The notes: generated from the sequence alone by a model not told the origin. A stretch of 60,000 bases of DNA from Bugula neritina (GCA_964035545.1 OZ037765.1:19154698-19214697), one strand, 5' to 3'. Shown: positions 34,961 to 48,127, numbered from the stretch's first letter. Translations and numbers: made by a program.

Positions 34961-35265
34961 TGTGGTGGTTCGTGGAACTACCAGCAGCACAACATGTAGG
35001 GTCGCGTAATTGACCCGGAACAATGGATAGCCAATTAGCGTAGTTGATAGTTAGCAGCAATTGTAGTTTCCCGCTGCTAACTCAGTCGAAGCTAGAGTGT
35101 GAAATAGATTAGATGTGTAACTTGTTTGGAAATAATGTATCGTTTTTATAATGTATAATTGTGTGTAAAATATACTCGTTCACTCGACTTATCCTGGTGC
35201 AGTTCTATAGTAAATAAATAGACTCTCTGGATAGCACATCAACCCTAAATCAGAAAATTATAACA
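34961..35265 (+). repeat. Solo LTR with ATAG target duplication
   Basis: A 305-bp segment TGTGGTGGTT...TTATAACA is flanked by ATAG (34957-34960 and 35266-35269). The paralogous site upstream of cofilin E (56287-56300, 'tttttgctaatagtcatt') has a single ATAG and no insert, so both ends are confirmed. It holds a TATA-like TTTATAATG, then an AATAAA signal near 35213. No internal region is present. Confidence 0.85.
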
Positions 35266-35586
35266 ATAGTCATTTACAATTGTCGATCAAAATGGCTTAT
35301 TGATTGCAAAATCTCACATCAAAGTAAACAGTAAACTGTAAAATTTATATTTTTAATTTAAGCTTGAACAACTGCAACAGTTATTTGTATATCAGTTGCC
35401 ACCAACTTATTTTTATTAATAGTTATATAAATTACATTTCTCAATCAACACTATAACTTACATATTCTTTGAAAAAAAATTTCTTGCTTGTGCAGTATTT
35501 AATTTAGTTGTATGGTTCTGCTACGTTGTTTTAATATAGGCATTATAGCCTTGACTATACACACAGTAATCTGCTCATATATATAA

Positions 35587-35719
<133 letters not shown>

Positions 35720-35914
35720 CGATGATGCAATCATTTCTGTACAAGCATTGCATTTATTAGTACATGAATCAACAAAGTTTACCTTATGTAGCTATAAATA
35801 ATATAATTTAAATCTAATCCATATAAACACCAGAATGGTATTTCTAAATAAAATAGGGTACACACTATTATAATACCTTAATATATACACTGCATAGGCC
35901 ATAGTGGATTAGGA

Positions 35915-36110
35915 GCAGCCGTGGTCTAGGGGTTAGAGCGTTCGCTTTGTGAACACGAAGTTGTGGGTTCAAACCCCGACAAAGGCCATTGGTGATGTTA
36001 GGAAGAGCATCCAGTCATAATTGCTCCTGTGCCTCATTTGAACATGTCCTTAGCCCGTTCTAACAAAAACCCTTTCTATCAGGGGTTTCTCACAGGGATA
36101 GCGACTATAA
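35915..36110 (+). mobile_element. tRNA-derived SINE, interrupted by hAT copy 2
   Basis: The head (35915-35988) is tRNA-like: A box TGGTCTAGGGG, anticodon region CTTTGTGAA (GTG, His-like) between TTCG and CGAA, and B box GGTTCAAACCC in a pairing T arm. The body GGAAGAGCATCCAGTCATAA resembles the GGAAGGGCATCCAGCCGTA block known from cephalopod and other invertebrate SINEs/RTE tails. The hAT element 36111-37815 splits it; the tail resumes at 37824 and ends in a T run (about 37835-37845). Confidence 0.6.
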
Positions 36111-37815
36111 CAGGGGTGTCCAACCTTTTCAGACCGAGGGCCAGTCTGCAAGTTTCAGCTTGGGCCGAGGGCCACAAATTTTTTTCTGTTTTTAGGATCA
36201 ATTTTCAAGATTCATTAAACATCTGCAGGCTATATGTATTATAATTATAAGCGATGGCTAGGCTTTGCATGTTTATTGAAATCATAACATATTTAAATAG
36301 ATATATATTACTTATGTGTGTATGTGCGTATATATGCATTTAATTAAAATAGGTAAGAAGAGCGATTTCATTTTTATTACTTTAATAATCAAAAATTATA
36401 TATATATATGCATTAATGTTTGTGCATAACAAATTATACATATATACATACAAAGTATATATTCATGATTGCACATGCAAATTTAAACAAGATGCACCAG
36501 TGCTAAGAGTCTGTACTCATACCTCTGTACCCATCAGTGAGACACTTGTGAGTACACAGTGAGTACTGTTTGCCTTGAACAATTCTGTTAATATCTAGTT
36601 TTGTATCAGAACATGCAACCCTTAGTTACTGGACCAAGTGCTGATTAGTAAGTGAAATGTAGTATCTATTTTTGTGTATTTCATTTGACTGAAAATTGAA
36701 AGTTCAAAGTTCAAACCTTCAAGCCATCTCAGTGATAATGCTGTGCAGTGCAGCATCTAACAAACAGTCAAAGGTCAAGGCAATTACAAATTCTAAATTT
36801 CAGTACATACTCGCGCAAAATTCATTATAAAACAAAATTGTTTAGGCATCTAACCTTAAAACGGTATGTAAATGAAAACAAACATATACACAAAAATATT
36901 TTAGTACTGCATAAGTGAAGTGTGTCAGGGATTCTTCAATTACTTATCTTTCACAATACAATCAATAAAAATGAGATCTTAGTTATACTTTCAAAAAGTC
37001 TTGTCTCTATATGGCCAGTTCTGATTAAATGTCTTTAAAATATCTGTCTGCACAGGATAGTTACAGGTAACTTTTTAGCTGCAACTGCCTTGCTGAGGTT
37101 TGCATTGTAACTGTGTAAAAATTCAGTACCAGTAAAAACAATCTCATTTGATTGAAGGCTATTAGAATTAAAATTTAAAAACTATGTTGTGAATCTTATT
37201 TTTCCCAGTGCAACTTTTTTGGAATTTTTTCATTCTTTTGCAAAGTTATAGAAAAAAAACAGCACACTTTTGGCTAATTTTGCCTCAAAAGTTGATATTT
37301 TTAGTACCAATAAAATATCTTAGCAGTAAAACATGATATCTGAATAAAAAAGCAATGACTTAGATTTTATATAAATTGTGGATTTATGCACTGGAAATGG
37401 TATATTTCTTTTTAAGTAGTAAGCGCTGTGCATCACTTCACGCTTCAGTGAACGCGTAGAGATGAGCATAATGTTATTATTATAATATAGGCCTCTACAT
37501 TACTATAAGTCACAGGCTTGCTAGCTAACAAACTATAATGACTAGCTTGCTGTTATTGGTTGTAGTTTGATCTCAGGCTAAATAATGACAAGTCGGCAAC
37601 ACGCATGCCACCCACAGAACAATATTGTAGAAGAACTTAAACTACATTTTAATAGAAATTCTTTGGGATGCTCTCAACTATCCTATGTGCTGCTGTTTCA
37701 GGCTAGTTAGCAAATTTGATAAACACAAATTTGTAACTTGCTATACCTTGGGGGGCCACACAAATATAGCTGGGGGGCCGGATCCGGCCCGCGGGCCGCC
37801 TGTTGGACAGCCCTG
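36111..37815. mobile_element. Non-autonomous hAT-type DNA transposon (copy 2)
   Basis: Opens CAGGGGTGTCCAACC and closes GTTGGACAGCCCTG, the classical hAT terminus, with GC-rich subterminal GACCGAGGGCC and CCGGATCCGGCCCGCGGGCC. A perfect 8-bp target duplication GACTATAA flanks it (36103-36110 and 37816-37823). It is 1705 bp with no transposase. Its interior (about 37050-37700) aligns with 9437-10080 of hAT copy 1, including 'ctgccttgctgagg', 'cttcagtgaa.acgtagagatgag' and 'gcaacacgcatgccaccca'. Confidence 0.9.
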
Positions 37816-37845
37816 GACTATAAACTTGCGTGATTTTTTTTTTAT

Positions 37846-39551
37846 AGTAGATTAGGCTACACAAAAATTATAGAATGATAAGAATGACTGTTGCTTAATA
37901 TAACTTGACTGTTTAATTGATGATTCATCCAATTTTATGACTCAAGCTGTTAGTAAAATATACTTTATATAGTTATATTTTATTTTATAATAATATTACT
38001 ATGACTCAATGTATTACTATATAAGCAAAATAGTGCATAATGATATGTGAATTTAGTCTTTTCAAAACAATAAAAAATCTCAAGCATTCTCTCGTTGCCT
38101 TCAGCTTCTTCTTATAGAGCTAGCATACAAGTACGTGGAATTCACTTTTCAGGGAGTTCCCTAGATTTTCCCTCATCATATAATCTAGTAGGCTACTGCC
38201 CAGTAATAAACCACATTATAAACATGTGCATGTATATAAATATACCAACTGCTTTTAATTAGTTTTCTACTTTAAAAGTGCTTATTTGTGTACAGACTTT
38301 CATTTTCACTCTTCATATAAAACTGGAAATCTAATGTTTTGTTCTACAAGGTGCACATTTTGAAAAACTCTAAAAATATGTTATGTTGTTATTAACTGTG
38401 ACCTTTCATATGCTTAGTTGTCCGATGTTTTTTTTACAGTAAAATTTTAGTGAATTGTTGTTCTTTTCTGATTAACTCATGAAAAATAAGTAATAAAAGC
38501 ATCAAGAGGAGACGTTAATTGTGTATATATTATATGTATTGTAAAGAATAACATGTTTTGTTCTCCCTGAAGTGCCACACCTGACGAGTGTGCATGATGT
38601 GCTCGTCTCTCTCCATGTGCGTGTGTGCGTGTGTGAGTGTGTGCATGTGTGCAGGTAGCTAAAATGGAAAACAAAGACAATACAAATACAAAAATAAAAT
38701 ACAAAGACAATGACTAAATTGTTCTAAATCTCGAGAATGTGCACCACATCACTTGAATCAAGCTTGACTCCGATTTCCGGCCATGTCGCTTGGCAGGCAG
38801 CTATATCCTGTGATGTGTCAGCTTTTCAAGCAAAGGCAAAGAATTATTGCTGTTGAAAAGCAATAAAAAACAAACCTATCCCGGTTTCAAATGTGGCTAA
38901 ATTTGCTTCTCTCACATTGAGCTAACAAGTCATCAGCGTATTTGGAAAAGCAGCTGCTATGCACTGTGTATAAACTAGCACCTTTGTGCATTTTACTTCT
39001 TGTTCCATATACACTGTTTGTTTTATATATGCAGTTTTTTTATCTATTCTTTGTTTTTATGATATAGTTATTATGTATATTTTTCTTTAGTTTATCTTTG
39101 ATCACAAAGTTCTGTCTTACACATACTGTATATATATATGCTTATAGTCTATTCCAATGTTCTTTCATGTTTTGCTGGAATCAATATTATAACAAAACTT
39201 GAAAGGAGAAATTAAAATATATATTATATTATACTAAAATAAAATATGAGATTATATTATTTAATATAATATTGATTTTTACTCTTAAGTGTTTTTTTAT
39301 ATTGTAATTTTTTCTTTCATCAAAATATGAAACAGAAAATTGTAAGATTTCGTCGCCTAATCAATTTATTGAGCTAAAAGTTATTATTCTCAGAATATAC
39401 TTCAATCTAAATTCTAAAAAGGTGGTAAAACTTACAGTATCTGCAGTTAACATTGTTTGCTTGAACAAAATTTAGATTAGATCTAAGAAGTCTTCGGGCT
39501 AGATTTGTTTCTGATTCCAAAATAATTCAGCTCCAGAAACCAAATTCACAG
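37846..39551. other. Upstream unit of cofilin B and 5' flank of lectin 2
   Basis: 37846-38640 repeats the cofilin upstream unit (compare 57240-58880), including a short GT-rich microsatellite at 38615-38652. From about 38740 to 39551 it aligns with the 5' flank of lectin 1 (12800-13573). Apart from a possible LINE scrap near 38755-38830, no gene is seen. Confidence 0.5.
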
Positions 39552-41813
39552 ACGCTGCTTTCCAAGTTATACGCAACAGGTACAGTATGGCTCAGTTCAT
39601 CTCACAAATATAAGGCATATATATGTATATATATCTCGAGTCACCAGCATATTTTATTCAGCTGGTGAAAAAAATTCTTTACGATGTTTTACTATGATAT
39701 GCACCAACTAGGCACTTTACAAAAAACTTTGACAAGCTTACACATTAATTCTTTGGTATATGTAACAAATTGTGTCTTGTTTTAAAAAAACAAGTATATA
39801 GAGTTTTTTATTCTAGACTAGCAACGAGGTTTTAATATAAAGCACCAGTATGTTATATGGGAGGGAGAATTTTTATTGTTTTTATAAAAATGAGAATAAT
39901 TTAAAAGTAGTATACATTGGTACTTCGCTCTGATGGAGAGTTTATCTGCTGTTTAAAAGAACACATTGAGTAATAACGACATGTATTTAACTTTATTTCA
40001 TACATTTTAGTGCACATTGTGACACTTGTCACAAGTCAATGCGTCCTTCACACTGACAGGTTTAGAAGATACAGTGTGCCAGAGAGCATGTCAGTGACAG
40101 ATCTTATGACAGGTGAATCAACATTCTGTCAAACTGCAGAAATTTGTCTCCTGAAATGCGCTGGTGGAAGAAATTGCCAGGGAATGTTCTATGATGTGCA
40201 AACTAAACAATGCTTTTTAAAAGATTGTTTGAATCCGCATCTGTTTAAGGAGTGGAATGGCCAAGAATTAAACTACAATTTTCAGATTTCACAGAAAATC
40301 AACATCCAGCCAAATAAACTGCTAGCAAGAGGTAGGAATAAACAAAGCCTGTAGGGTTATATAAAAAGTAAAAATTTATTTTTACATATTTTGTTCAACA
40401 TGAGCAGTTTTTTGCCCTCTTCCTTTCATCAAAGGGAGAACTCACTTTTAACCCTCATCATACTGAAAAGATGTCTAGGTAGAATAATTGTGCGGCATAT
40501 ATATGAAAGGTACGCACTGGGGCCCAATCGAACTCCTCCAACACTTAGTAGGATAAGAGTTAAAACTGGTAGCTGCAAAAAATTAACTAAAATTGTAGTT
40601 GATTTATTTTTTTATGACAAAAACTAAATTTGTTGAAACATGATTAAGGCATTTTGTGATACAAAAATATTTACTCACAACGCTTTGCTTTGCAAATAGT
40701 AAAGTTATATTGTGTTTTATTTGTGATTATAGAAAAACCAGCAAAGATGTCGAGTGTGTTTGTTAGACATGATGGAGTTCTATTAGCCGCTTCCTACGCT
40801 GTAGATGGTACTTATGATGAGGCTAATGCTGACCACTTCTCGTTGATTAACAGCCAATTAGAAGAGAGACCCTGGTGGAGAGTTGATTTGGTTGGCATTC
40901 ACTGTGTCTGGGCTGTTAACATACTCAACAGGGCTGATGGTAATTATTGCAACGTTATTTTAATTTGTCCTTAAAATCAATTTCATCTGTTTATTTTGAC
41001 ATATGTCAGAATTACAAGCATTTGGAAATTTTTACCCTCAAAATGTTTCATTCACCACTATATGTCATGATAAAAAGTTAAGTTATTAAGGCACTAATAT
41101 TATAAACCGTGCTGTTTGAATTTGTTTCACTCATAATATATGTAATATTTAAAGCATAATACTTATATTATATATATATATAATACTTATTAAAAATGTA
41201 GTTATACGTTTGCAAACCTCTTGCACTTTTAATAAGTAATTTGTTATTAATATAGCTTAAAACTCTTTTTCCAAAATCGTATTTTAGACAACACAACTAA
41301 TATTATCAATCATGCAGTAAAGCGCATATTTTCAAGTTATCTTTCAACAATTTTCATATATTTACCATTAGTTGGTTGATGACATTGTTTTTAAAAGCAA
41401 ACAAATAAAAACGTAGTACGCTATATAAAATATATTCTATATAGTCTATATGCCTATAATAAAATAAATACTCTAAAATAGCGCTTAATAATTAACTATT
41501 GTGAGAAATATAGGAGTAATTATTCATCGATAAAATAGTTCTAATGAAAAGTTGACTATAAATGTTTTAAGAAAAGTGGGGAGAGTTGTGGAGAAGAACA
41601 GCTAATGCTGAGGTTACAGTTGCTATGAGTGAAGCAGAGTTAGAATTTACTGGAAATAACCCTGAAGTCCTGTGCTACTACTATGATGGAGTCCTCAACC
41701 GATACTACACCCTTGTTACATGTAAACAACCAATCAGAGGTCGATTTGTTCAAATTTTGCTTAATGCAAAGGCTGAGCTTAATCTTTATGAGGTAGATGT
41801 ACATGGAATTTAA
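39552..41813 (+). CDS. PAN/apple + F-type-lectin-like protein, copy 2 (start codon lost)
   Basis: Exons corresponding to copy 1: 39552-39579, 40011-40331, 40733-40939 and 41584-41813 (262 codons). All splice sites and the frame are intact, and the protein is very similar. Substitutions cluster at the loop after AVDG (TYDEANADHFSLINSQLEER versus NYDKGNPDYLSMANSQFEDR). R-x-D-x4-R is kept (RADELWRR) and the fucose-binding His position is again Asn. The codon matching the copy 1 start is ACG, with no in-frame ATG before the upstream TGA; the next ATG (ESMSV) would omit the signal peptide. So the copy is either non-functional, started at ACG, or fed by an unseen upstream exon. The alternative exon 4 acceptor (41571, four extra residues) is also conserved. 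Confidence 0.8.
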
Positions 41814-42554
41814 GATTTCAAAAAGTTCAGCTGGAAAGAATATCTGTAAGGGTATTTGCAATAATTGCAAAAGCTGAAAGGTTTTGTTGTTTTCTTTATA
41901 TATAATGTTGTGTCTTGGTGTCGTGAAAAGTGTACCTTTCAATCATTTCAATGTCTTTTTTGAAATTAACTATTTGAAGTAATTGTAGCTTAACCTAATT
42001 TTGCATTTCAAGAAGTAGTGTTTTGATGTCGCATATGAAACGTACAATAAGCTGACATTTACCGGTTGGAGTTTTGTAGTGAACTATTTGTTGGTGATAT
42101 GGAACTTTTCTCTTAAAGTATGAGTCATGTTTGTTTCTTATGATAAAACATATCAATAGATTACATGTAAACTTATTTCTACAACTTTATTTCATGCTAG
42201 CCAAAGGTATGCTGATAGTCATCAAGGAATCGCTTGCTTTTTATATAGACTGGTAATTTTATGCTGAGTGATTTTCTCTTTTAACAAGTCATTTGTGTGA
42301 TTAGTATAATATTTCGATGCTGATGAATGCCGATTATTTTATAGCTGTACTCTCTGTCAGTATAATAAAAGCAAATCATTGTTTATATGTATTAGTCTGT
42401 TTATTATTTGAATAACCTTATATATAACTGTTGAGAAGTAATTTCAGTTGTTCAATACATTAGTTAGTTTCTTGTGAAAGTATTGGCCAATAATTGAAGC
42501 TGAAGCAATAAACAAAACATATGTATTCAGTCCTAAACTATTTAAATTGTAGTT
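41814..42554. other. 3' flank of lectin gene 2
   Basis: AT-rich sequence aligning with 16312-17040 behind lectin 1, including AATAAA near 42365. No gene seen. Confidence 0.5.
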
Positions 42555-43025
42555 AATTAGTTTAAGATAGTTCTTATAAATGTCAGAAAATAAATGTCAA
42601 ACCAAGTTGTTTTAAATGGCAGCAACTTTCAATGTCTGGTATAAAGATTCATCCCATTTTATTGTACTTTTCAGATTAGAATTCTTATCTTTCGGATATA
42701 ATTATAATGTTATATACTTCCATATGTTCTATTTTATTTCTGGACAACCAATTTCTAGGCAATCAGGTTTTATTGATTGAGTTGTATTTCATTATATATT
42801 ATTATGCATTGTTCACTAGAGACTGAATTAAATGAAGAAATATTCAAGTGTTGGATTTATATAGTAATATCAAAGTTATTGTTGAGGTTTTAGCAAAGAA
42901 TCTGCAAACAAGCCTGTGCCATGCAAAATACAGAAAAGCATAGAATAGCTCAAGTGATGGCAGAAATAATGTCATACTGAATTTACATTAAATAACTAGA
43001 ACGGAACAGATGAAAATATAAGAGT
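42555..43025. repeat. Segment inverted relative to cluster 1 (partner 17690-18150)
   Basis: See the partner entry. Here it runs in the opposite direction between lectin 2 and the 3' flank of cofilin C, and ends where similarity to the cofilin 3' flank of the other units starts ('gagttttatttctta'). Confidence 0.75.
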
Positions 43026-43517
43026 TTTATTTCTTAGGCAGTGAGTAAATATGTAAATATACTTGCAATGAATTTTAGTAGGTATCCAATTAATTATATA
43101 GTTTCAGCATAAAAGAGTAGTCATATATTTTATTAAATGTACTTAAAGTGATAATTTCATAAATTTCATTTTTAAATGCCACATTATATGGTGTGAGTAA
43201 ACAGCTGAATCAAATTATTTAATTATAATACAACAATGATACTACAAATACAAAATAAAATAAAACTACATTGTCAAATCGGTGTTACTTCAATGCTGTG
43301 TATAATAGCTTCAAGATGTAAGGAGATTGGTAATTAGCTGGTGCATCGGAGTTATGTTCTCAAGGATTTCATTACTCTACAAACACACGACAACTCTAAA
43401 TAAAACAAGTTAAATGCACATACAATATTTTGAGTTTATCTATAGTAAAGTTATAAAAATAAAGAGGAATAATTTAGTCAAGTAATTATATATATCTAAC
43501 TGAAAATTTATATAAAC

Positions 43518-44858
43518 TCACTTTTCATATATTTGTGATAAGCTGAGTTCATCTTCATCTGAGGCTTGTATTGCTATATCAGCACCAAGAGCATCTTTTA
43601 AACCAGCTTTACTTGCAGCATAAATCATCCTGTCTTTAACACAAGCCTTGTCACCTACCCTAGAATCAAGTAAACAATATTTAACAAGCATCTTTTGGGT
43701 TTCATAGAAAATCATGTTAAATTTATATAAGTTTTTGCAAATATCCCAGTTATTTGAATGCAAGTTTGAACAAAAGTCAAAACACTTACCAGGAAATGAA
43801 CAAAAGTTTTCTCCTTTGAGATCCGTCAAATAGAAAATTAAAATCAAAAGCAGCATAACGAGCATGACCACCATTATTAGCGTCTCGCAATTCTTTTACC
43901 ATTTCTTCATAGCGAAGCAACTTAGTTGGTTCTTTGGGGTTGTAGCATGAATCTGCTAAACATACACAAAACTTGTATTATAAACTTAGTCTAACCAATG
44001 CTGGACAAATAATGGCTAAAACTTTAGCAATTTGCCCAATACTTAGCTAAATCTCAATTCAAAACAGTTGCAAAGTAAGTACAATATGACTGGAATTCAG
44101 CAGCTTGTAACAACATCAAAATATAAACAATAAGAATGCATAACTTTAAAAGTACTTACCATCTGGAAACCCTCTTGACAGAACCTTTATAACTTTATTA
44201 TCTTCAATGTGATATACAAAGTATGAATGTAGTTTTTTCATTTTCATCTCTTCAAACAGACGTACAGCTTTGTCATCTAATGTAACACCTGAACTGCAAG
44301 TGGAAGGCTGTAAAATACAATAAGAGTTACGCTGTATATTATATAAAAATAAGCTATTAAAAATAGGGAAATAATATCAAACACTAAATAAGCATCACAT
44401 TCATTTAAAATCACTATCAAGCTGGTTCATAGAGTACTATAAATACAGCTCAGCTGTACTTCCTTTACCAATAGTTTGTAGTTATCTTATAGAATAACAA
44501 TTTTACAACAAGCTGAAATTTAGAGCTATAAAAATCATCAAAATCAAAGGAATAATCTATATTCAACTGGGCTATTGTTACTTGGTCACATACACTAAGA
44601 CTAGAGCACATTCAGCAACTACAGATACCAGCCTATCATACGTCAGTTCAAGAAAGATCTGCAGTGATAAATAATTGAAAGTCACAATGATTATGATAAA
44701 ACATAGGTATACCGATTATAATCACTTACTAACATGCTACTTGCTAGTGTTACTATAGTACTAGTAGTAGCAACAGACACAGTTGGTAACGCAGTAACTA
44801 AATGTTCAAGTCTGTACGCTACTATTAGTGTAGTAATAAACTAAACTATATTTACCAT
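43518..44858 (-). CDS. ADF/cofilin copy C
   Basis: Exons: 44856-44858 (ATG), 44160-44307, 43790-43955 and 43518-43659; 152 residues, intact. Features: SSGVTLDDKAVRLFEEMK, HARYAAFDFNFLFDGSQRR, KLLFISWVGDKACVKDR, MIYAASKAGLKDALGADIAI and a C-terminal ASDEDELSLSQIYEK. Unlike A and E it has Ala at the exon 2/3 junction codon and NPKEP where A, B, D and E have NPEEP. The donor after the ATG is GTAAAT, weaker than in the other copies. Its role is that of the family, binding actin in the cytoplasm. It lacks the basic KKRKK nuclear signal of vertebrate cofilins. Confidence 0.88.
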
Positions 44859-44969
44859 TTCAAAATATAATCTGAATTGATGCAGATACAAAAATCGTCC
44901 CAAATACTAGCTCAATAACTCGATGTGAATAACTCACTCGGATTGAACAACTACGCAAGTAGCGAAGCC

Positions 44970-45081
44970 TTTATACCCATTCGTTTGGGATTTCCCTTCT
45001 TCTAGCGTAGTTGCGTAATACAACGACATTGTGTAAACAATGCTTCAGCTAGCGACCTGCAGCTCGCAATACCATATTTGG
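44970..45081 (-). promoter_or_regulatory. Cofilin C promoter: TATA, kB site, perfect CArG
   Basis: Gene orientation: CCAAATATGG (45081-45072), GGGAAATCCC (44996-44987) and GTATAAAGG (44976-44968). A forkhead-like TGTAAACA (plus sense) is at 45032-45039. Gaps: 75 bp CArG to kB, 10 bp kB to TATA. Confidence 0.75.
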
Positions 45082-45958
45082 TAGCAGAGACAACTCGCAA
45101 CGTTAAACAATATCAATCATGATGAAATATTTGTGATGAACTCTTTGCTAATCGTCCTTTGTAAACATCGGTCACAATAGCTTGTTGATTGCAAAATGTT
45201 AGTTTGAGGTAACCAGCATATTGTCATTATAATATTTGTATTTTATGTTTGTATAACTGAAACAGCTTTTATGAAATCAATTGCCACCAACTTATTTTCA
45301 TTAATAGTTACAAAAATATATTAAAATGCTTCAATTCACATTATAACCTTCATCTTTGAAAAAATGAAATTTCCTGCTTATGCAGTATTTACTTTAATTG
45401 TATTGTTTTGTTGCATTGTTCTATTACAGGCATTATAGGCTACTTGTTCTTATTCCAGGCTTTGACAGCAAACAGTAACTTGTTCATATAAATTATAATT
45501 TGTATATATTATGATGATACAATACTTTCTGTATAAGATTACATTTATTATATATTGAATCAACAAAGTGTACTTGGTACTGTTATATATATAATATTAC
45601 GATTTATATCTTATCCATATACACACCAGAATGGTATTTCTATACATAAAATAGGGTGCATACTGTAAGCGCTATGTATATGCACTGTATATAGTGAATT
45701 AGGCTACATAATGATAATAGAATGATAAGAACGACTTTGGCGTAATATGACTTGACTGTTTAATTGGTGATTCATTCAATGTTATGAATCAGGCTGTCAG
45801 CACAATAATACCTTATATAGCTATAATAGAATTTGTAATAATATTACTATGACACACTGTGCGATTATATAAGCAAATTGGTGCTGACATAATCACTCGC
45901 TTAGAAATCATAATTCTTTTCTTACCAAAGTATGAAATTTGCAGACCTTCACTTTCAA

Positions 45959-46689
45959 CCCTTTCGCGATCAACTTTGAAGTTACGTAATTTTATGCCTC
46001 GTTTGAGTTTATTGCAAAATTTGTTAACAAACTTTGTCTAACATCCAATTTTATTATTAAAAAGTTACACTTGATTTTGGCCTTAAATAAACTGGGTAAT
46101 ATAATTTTAAAAGTATTTCCTATTATAAAAAGCTTTTTAAAGTGACGGGAGACCTTAATTCTAGCTAAGATCAATCATTTTAATTTAACCTATCAAAACC
46201 GCCATTTAAAAAATGAAAGTTCAAAATGATAAAATTAATTTAAAATGATTCAAAATATAGTGACTTTAACATTTCTGTATATCTAGATGTTCTTTTAAAT
46301 GTAAGCTGAATAAAGTAAACTTGCTCTATATAATTCGACAGCAGTTTCTTGCATTTGAAATTAGCGTTAAAATTTAGCGATAATTTTGAAATTCAGGGAT
46401 TATATTGAAAAGCAAATAGCTGGCTGGGTAGCTATTCATTTAATCAAACCTAATGGCTATAATGGTCCCAAAATTATTAAGCTGCACCATCAACATCAAT
46501 TACAAAATTTTTTAGGCTATTCGGTTAAAAACTGGAAGTTTAAAGTAAGCGCTATTGTTTATTTACGCAAAAGACCATATATGGTCCATTGATCTGTGGA
46601 TAGTGCCGCTTTGAGGGACATATATGGTCCATTGATCTGTGGATAGTGCCGCTTTGAGGGACATATATCGTCCATTGATCGTGTAAGGG
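45959..46689. mobile_element. piggyBac-like MITE with internal 43-bp tandem repeats
   Basis: Ends are CCCTTTCGCGATCAA and the inverse TTGATCGTGTAAGGG (13 of 15 matching). The right flank is TTAA (46690-46693) and the left TCAA (45955-45958), consistent with a mutated TTAA duplication. Units D and E lack the insert ('ctcctaatgtcacc' near 52080; 'tttctaatgttacc' near 57500). CCC...GGG termini with TTAA point to piggyBac. No transposase is present. Confidence 0.7.
46576..46682. repeat. 43-bp tandem repeat, 2.5 units
   Basis: Units start at 46576, 46619 and 46662 (partial). Each opens CATATATGGTCC, continues ATTGATCTGTGGATAGTGCC and ends GCTTTGAGGGA. The first two are identical. Each unit begins within a GGACCATATATGGTCC-like palindrome. 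It lies just inside the right end of the piggyBac-like MITE. Confidence 0.9.
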
Positions 46690-46789
46690 TTAATGTCGCC
46701 ACAAACCAACGACTGCATTTGTATATTGTATAAAAAATCTACAATTTTGTATTAAAAATACCAAATAAATCTACAAGTTACAGCTGGTA

Positions 46790-48127
46790 GGGGAGAGTGG
46801 GGAAAGTTGAACCAAAAATTGTGTTTTTGAGCATAAGTTTTGAAGAACTGTTTTGCCAATCTTAAGACTAGCACTATCAAAATCATATGTTGCTGCCTTT
46901 GTCAATTAAAACTAAATGCATAAACATTTGACTCAATAAGATAGAGCCATTTTTGACTGGGTTTTTTGGCTCAATGCACCCCGTTAGGGGGCAAGTTGAA
47001 CAGCCCTGTGTGAAGGTTGAATCAGTGCCATTTATTATAATATTAATAGCTTTACCTATTTTTTGAGCTGAAAAACAATTTAATAAATATTAACAATAAA
47101 AAATAAAGGAAATAAATGCAAATGGGCATAAACAAATGACAAAAACATTTGATGTGATCAGCCATTGTAAGTATTTAACATCTCAAAGATAGGTGGTGTA
47201 GAAGACACTTTAAAACCGAAGCAGTAGTAGCAAACTGATAGGAAAGCTTCCAAATGCTGTTTTCTTGTAATTCATTTTTAAACAAGTTATATATTTAAAG
47301 TGGGGTCCTCTTATATGACATCAGAAAATACACGGTATGGTTGAGCATAACCAACTTTTCAGAGGGCTGTTTGAGGGCTCTCAACCTAATGGCAGATGTT
47401 TTCCGCTACTGCCTTGCTTTACCGTATTTATTGCCGTAGTTAAACTTTCTTAATCTGTTCTCCTGCTAGTTTTCAGTATAAAATGTTGCACCATTCTGAA
47501 AACATTTGCAAAATAGTTTAGTTACACTGTTGACCTACAATTTCATTTGTTCTAAGGCTAAATATATGTTTGGATTTATATATTAATGACAGAAAACTTC
47601 TAATTAAGAAAAATATAAACTTAAATGTAAAAACTGGTGTGTCAACTTATAATGAATAAAGTGAAAATAGTTAGTGCAGCAAATTGTACCTGGTTCAATT
47701 GCCCCACTTCCTATGTGGTTCAACTAGCCCTATGCTGTCAGGTTATAAATTATTGCCGATATCTGCTGTGAATAAAACATCTCTGCAACATTAGGTCATA
47801 TTGTCCAGGTTTGAAAGCATGTTGACAATGCACATGTCTGAATTTATTTGACTGGCTCTTAAAATTTGAGAAGCTACAATTATATATATGCATTTTCTTA
47901 TGAAAAGAAAGAAATTTTTAGTTTGCTAAACTTTTATGCAAAAAATGTGAAAAATTCTGGCTCACCTGAAAACTTTTGCTTTGAGTTTATTTATTTCTAT
48001 ATGTCGAGTGGGTCAACTGTAAAAGCGCTCTTAAGTAAAAGAGGTAAGATAGTGCAATGATTTAAAAGAGAAAATTTAAAGCATGTAATTCAACTAGTCC
48101 GGTGGTTCAACTATCCACACTCTCCCC
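46790..48127. mobile_element. TA-target MITE-like DNA element, full copy (unit C)
   Basis: 1338 bp, with ends GGGGAGAGTGGGGAAAGTTG and, inverted at the right, GGGGAGAGTGTGGATAGTTG. TA flanks it at 46788-46789 and 48128-48129. The homologous position upstream of cofilin E (57583-57600, 'agctagtacttgtatgc') has one TA and no insert. No credible transposase; a 64-codon plus-strand frame at 47866-48060 is not believed. Confidence 0.85.

Noticed and set aside
46576-46682. Possible CRISPR-like repeat array
   Set aside because: The 43-bp units are directly tandem with no spacers, inside a MITE of an animal genome.
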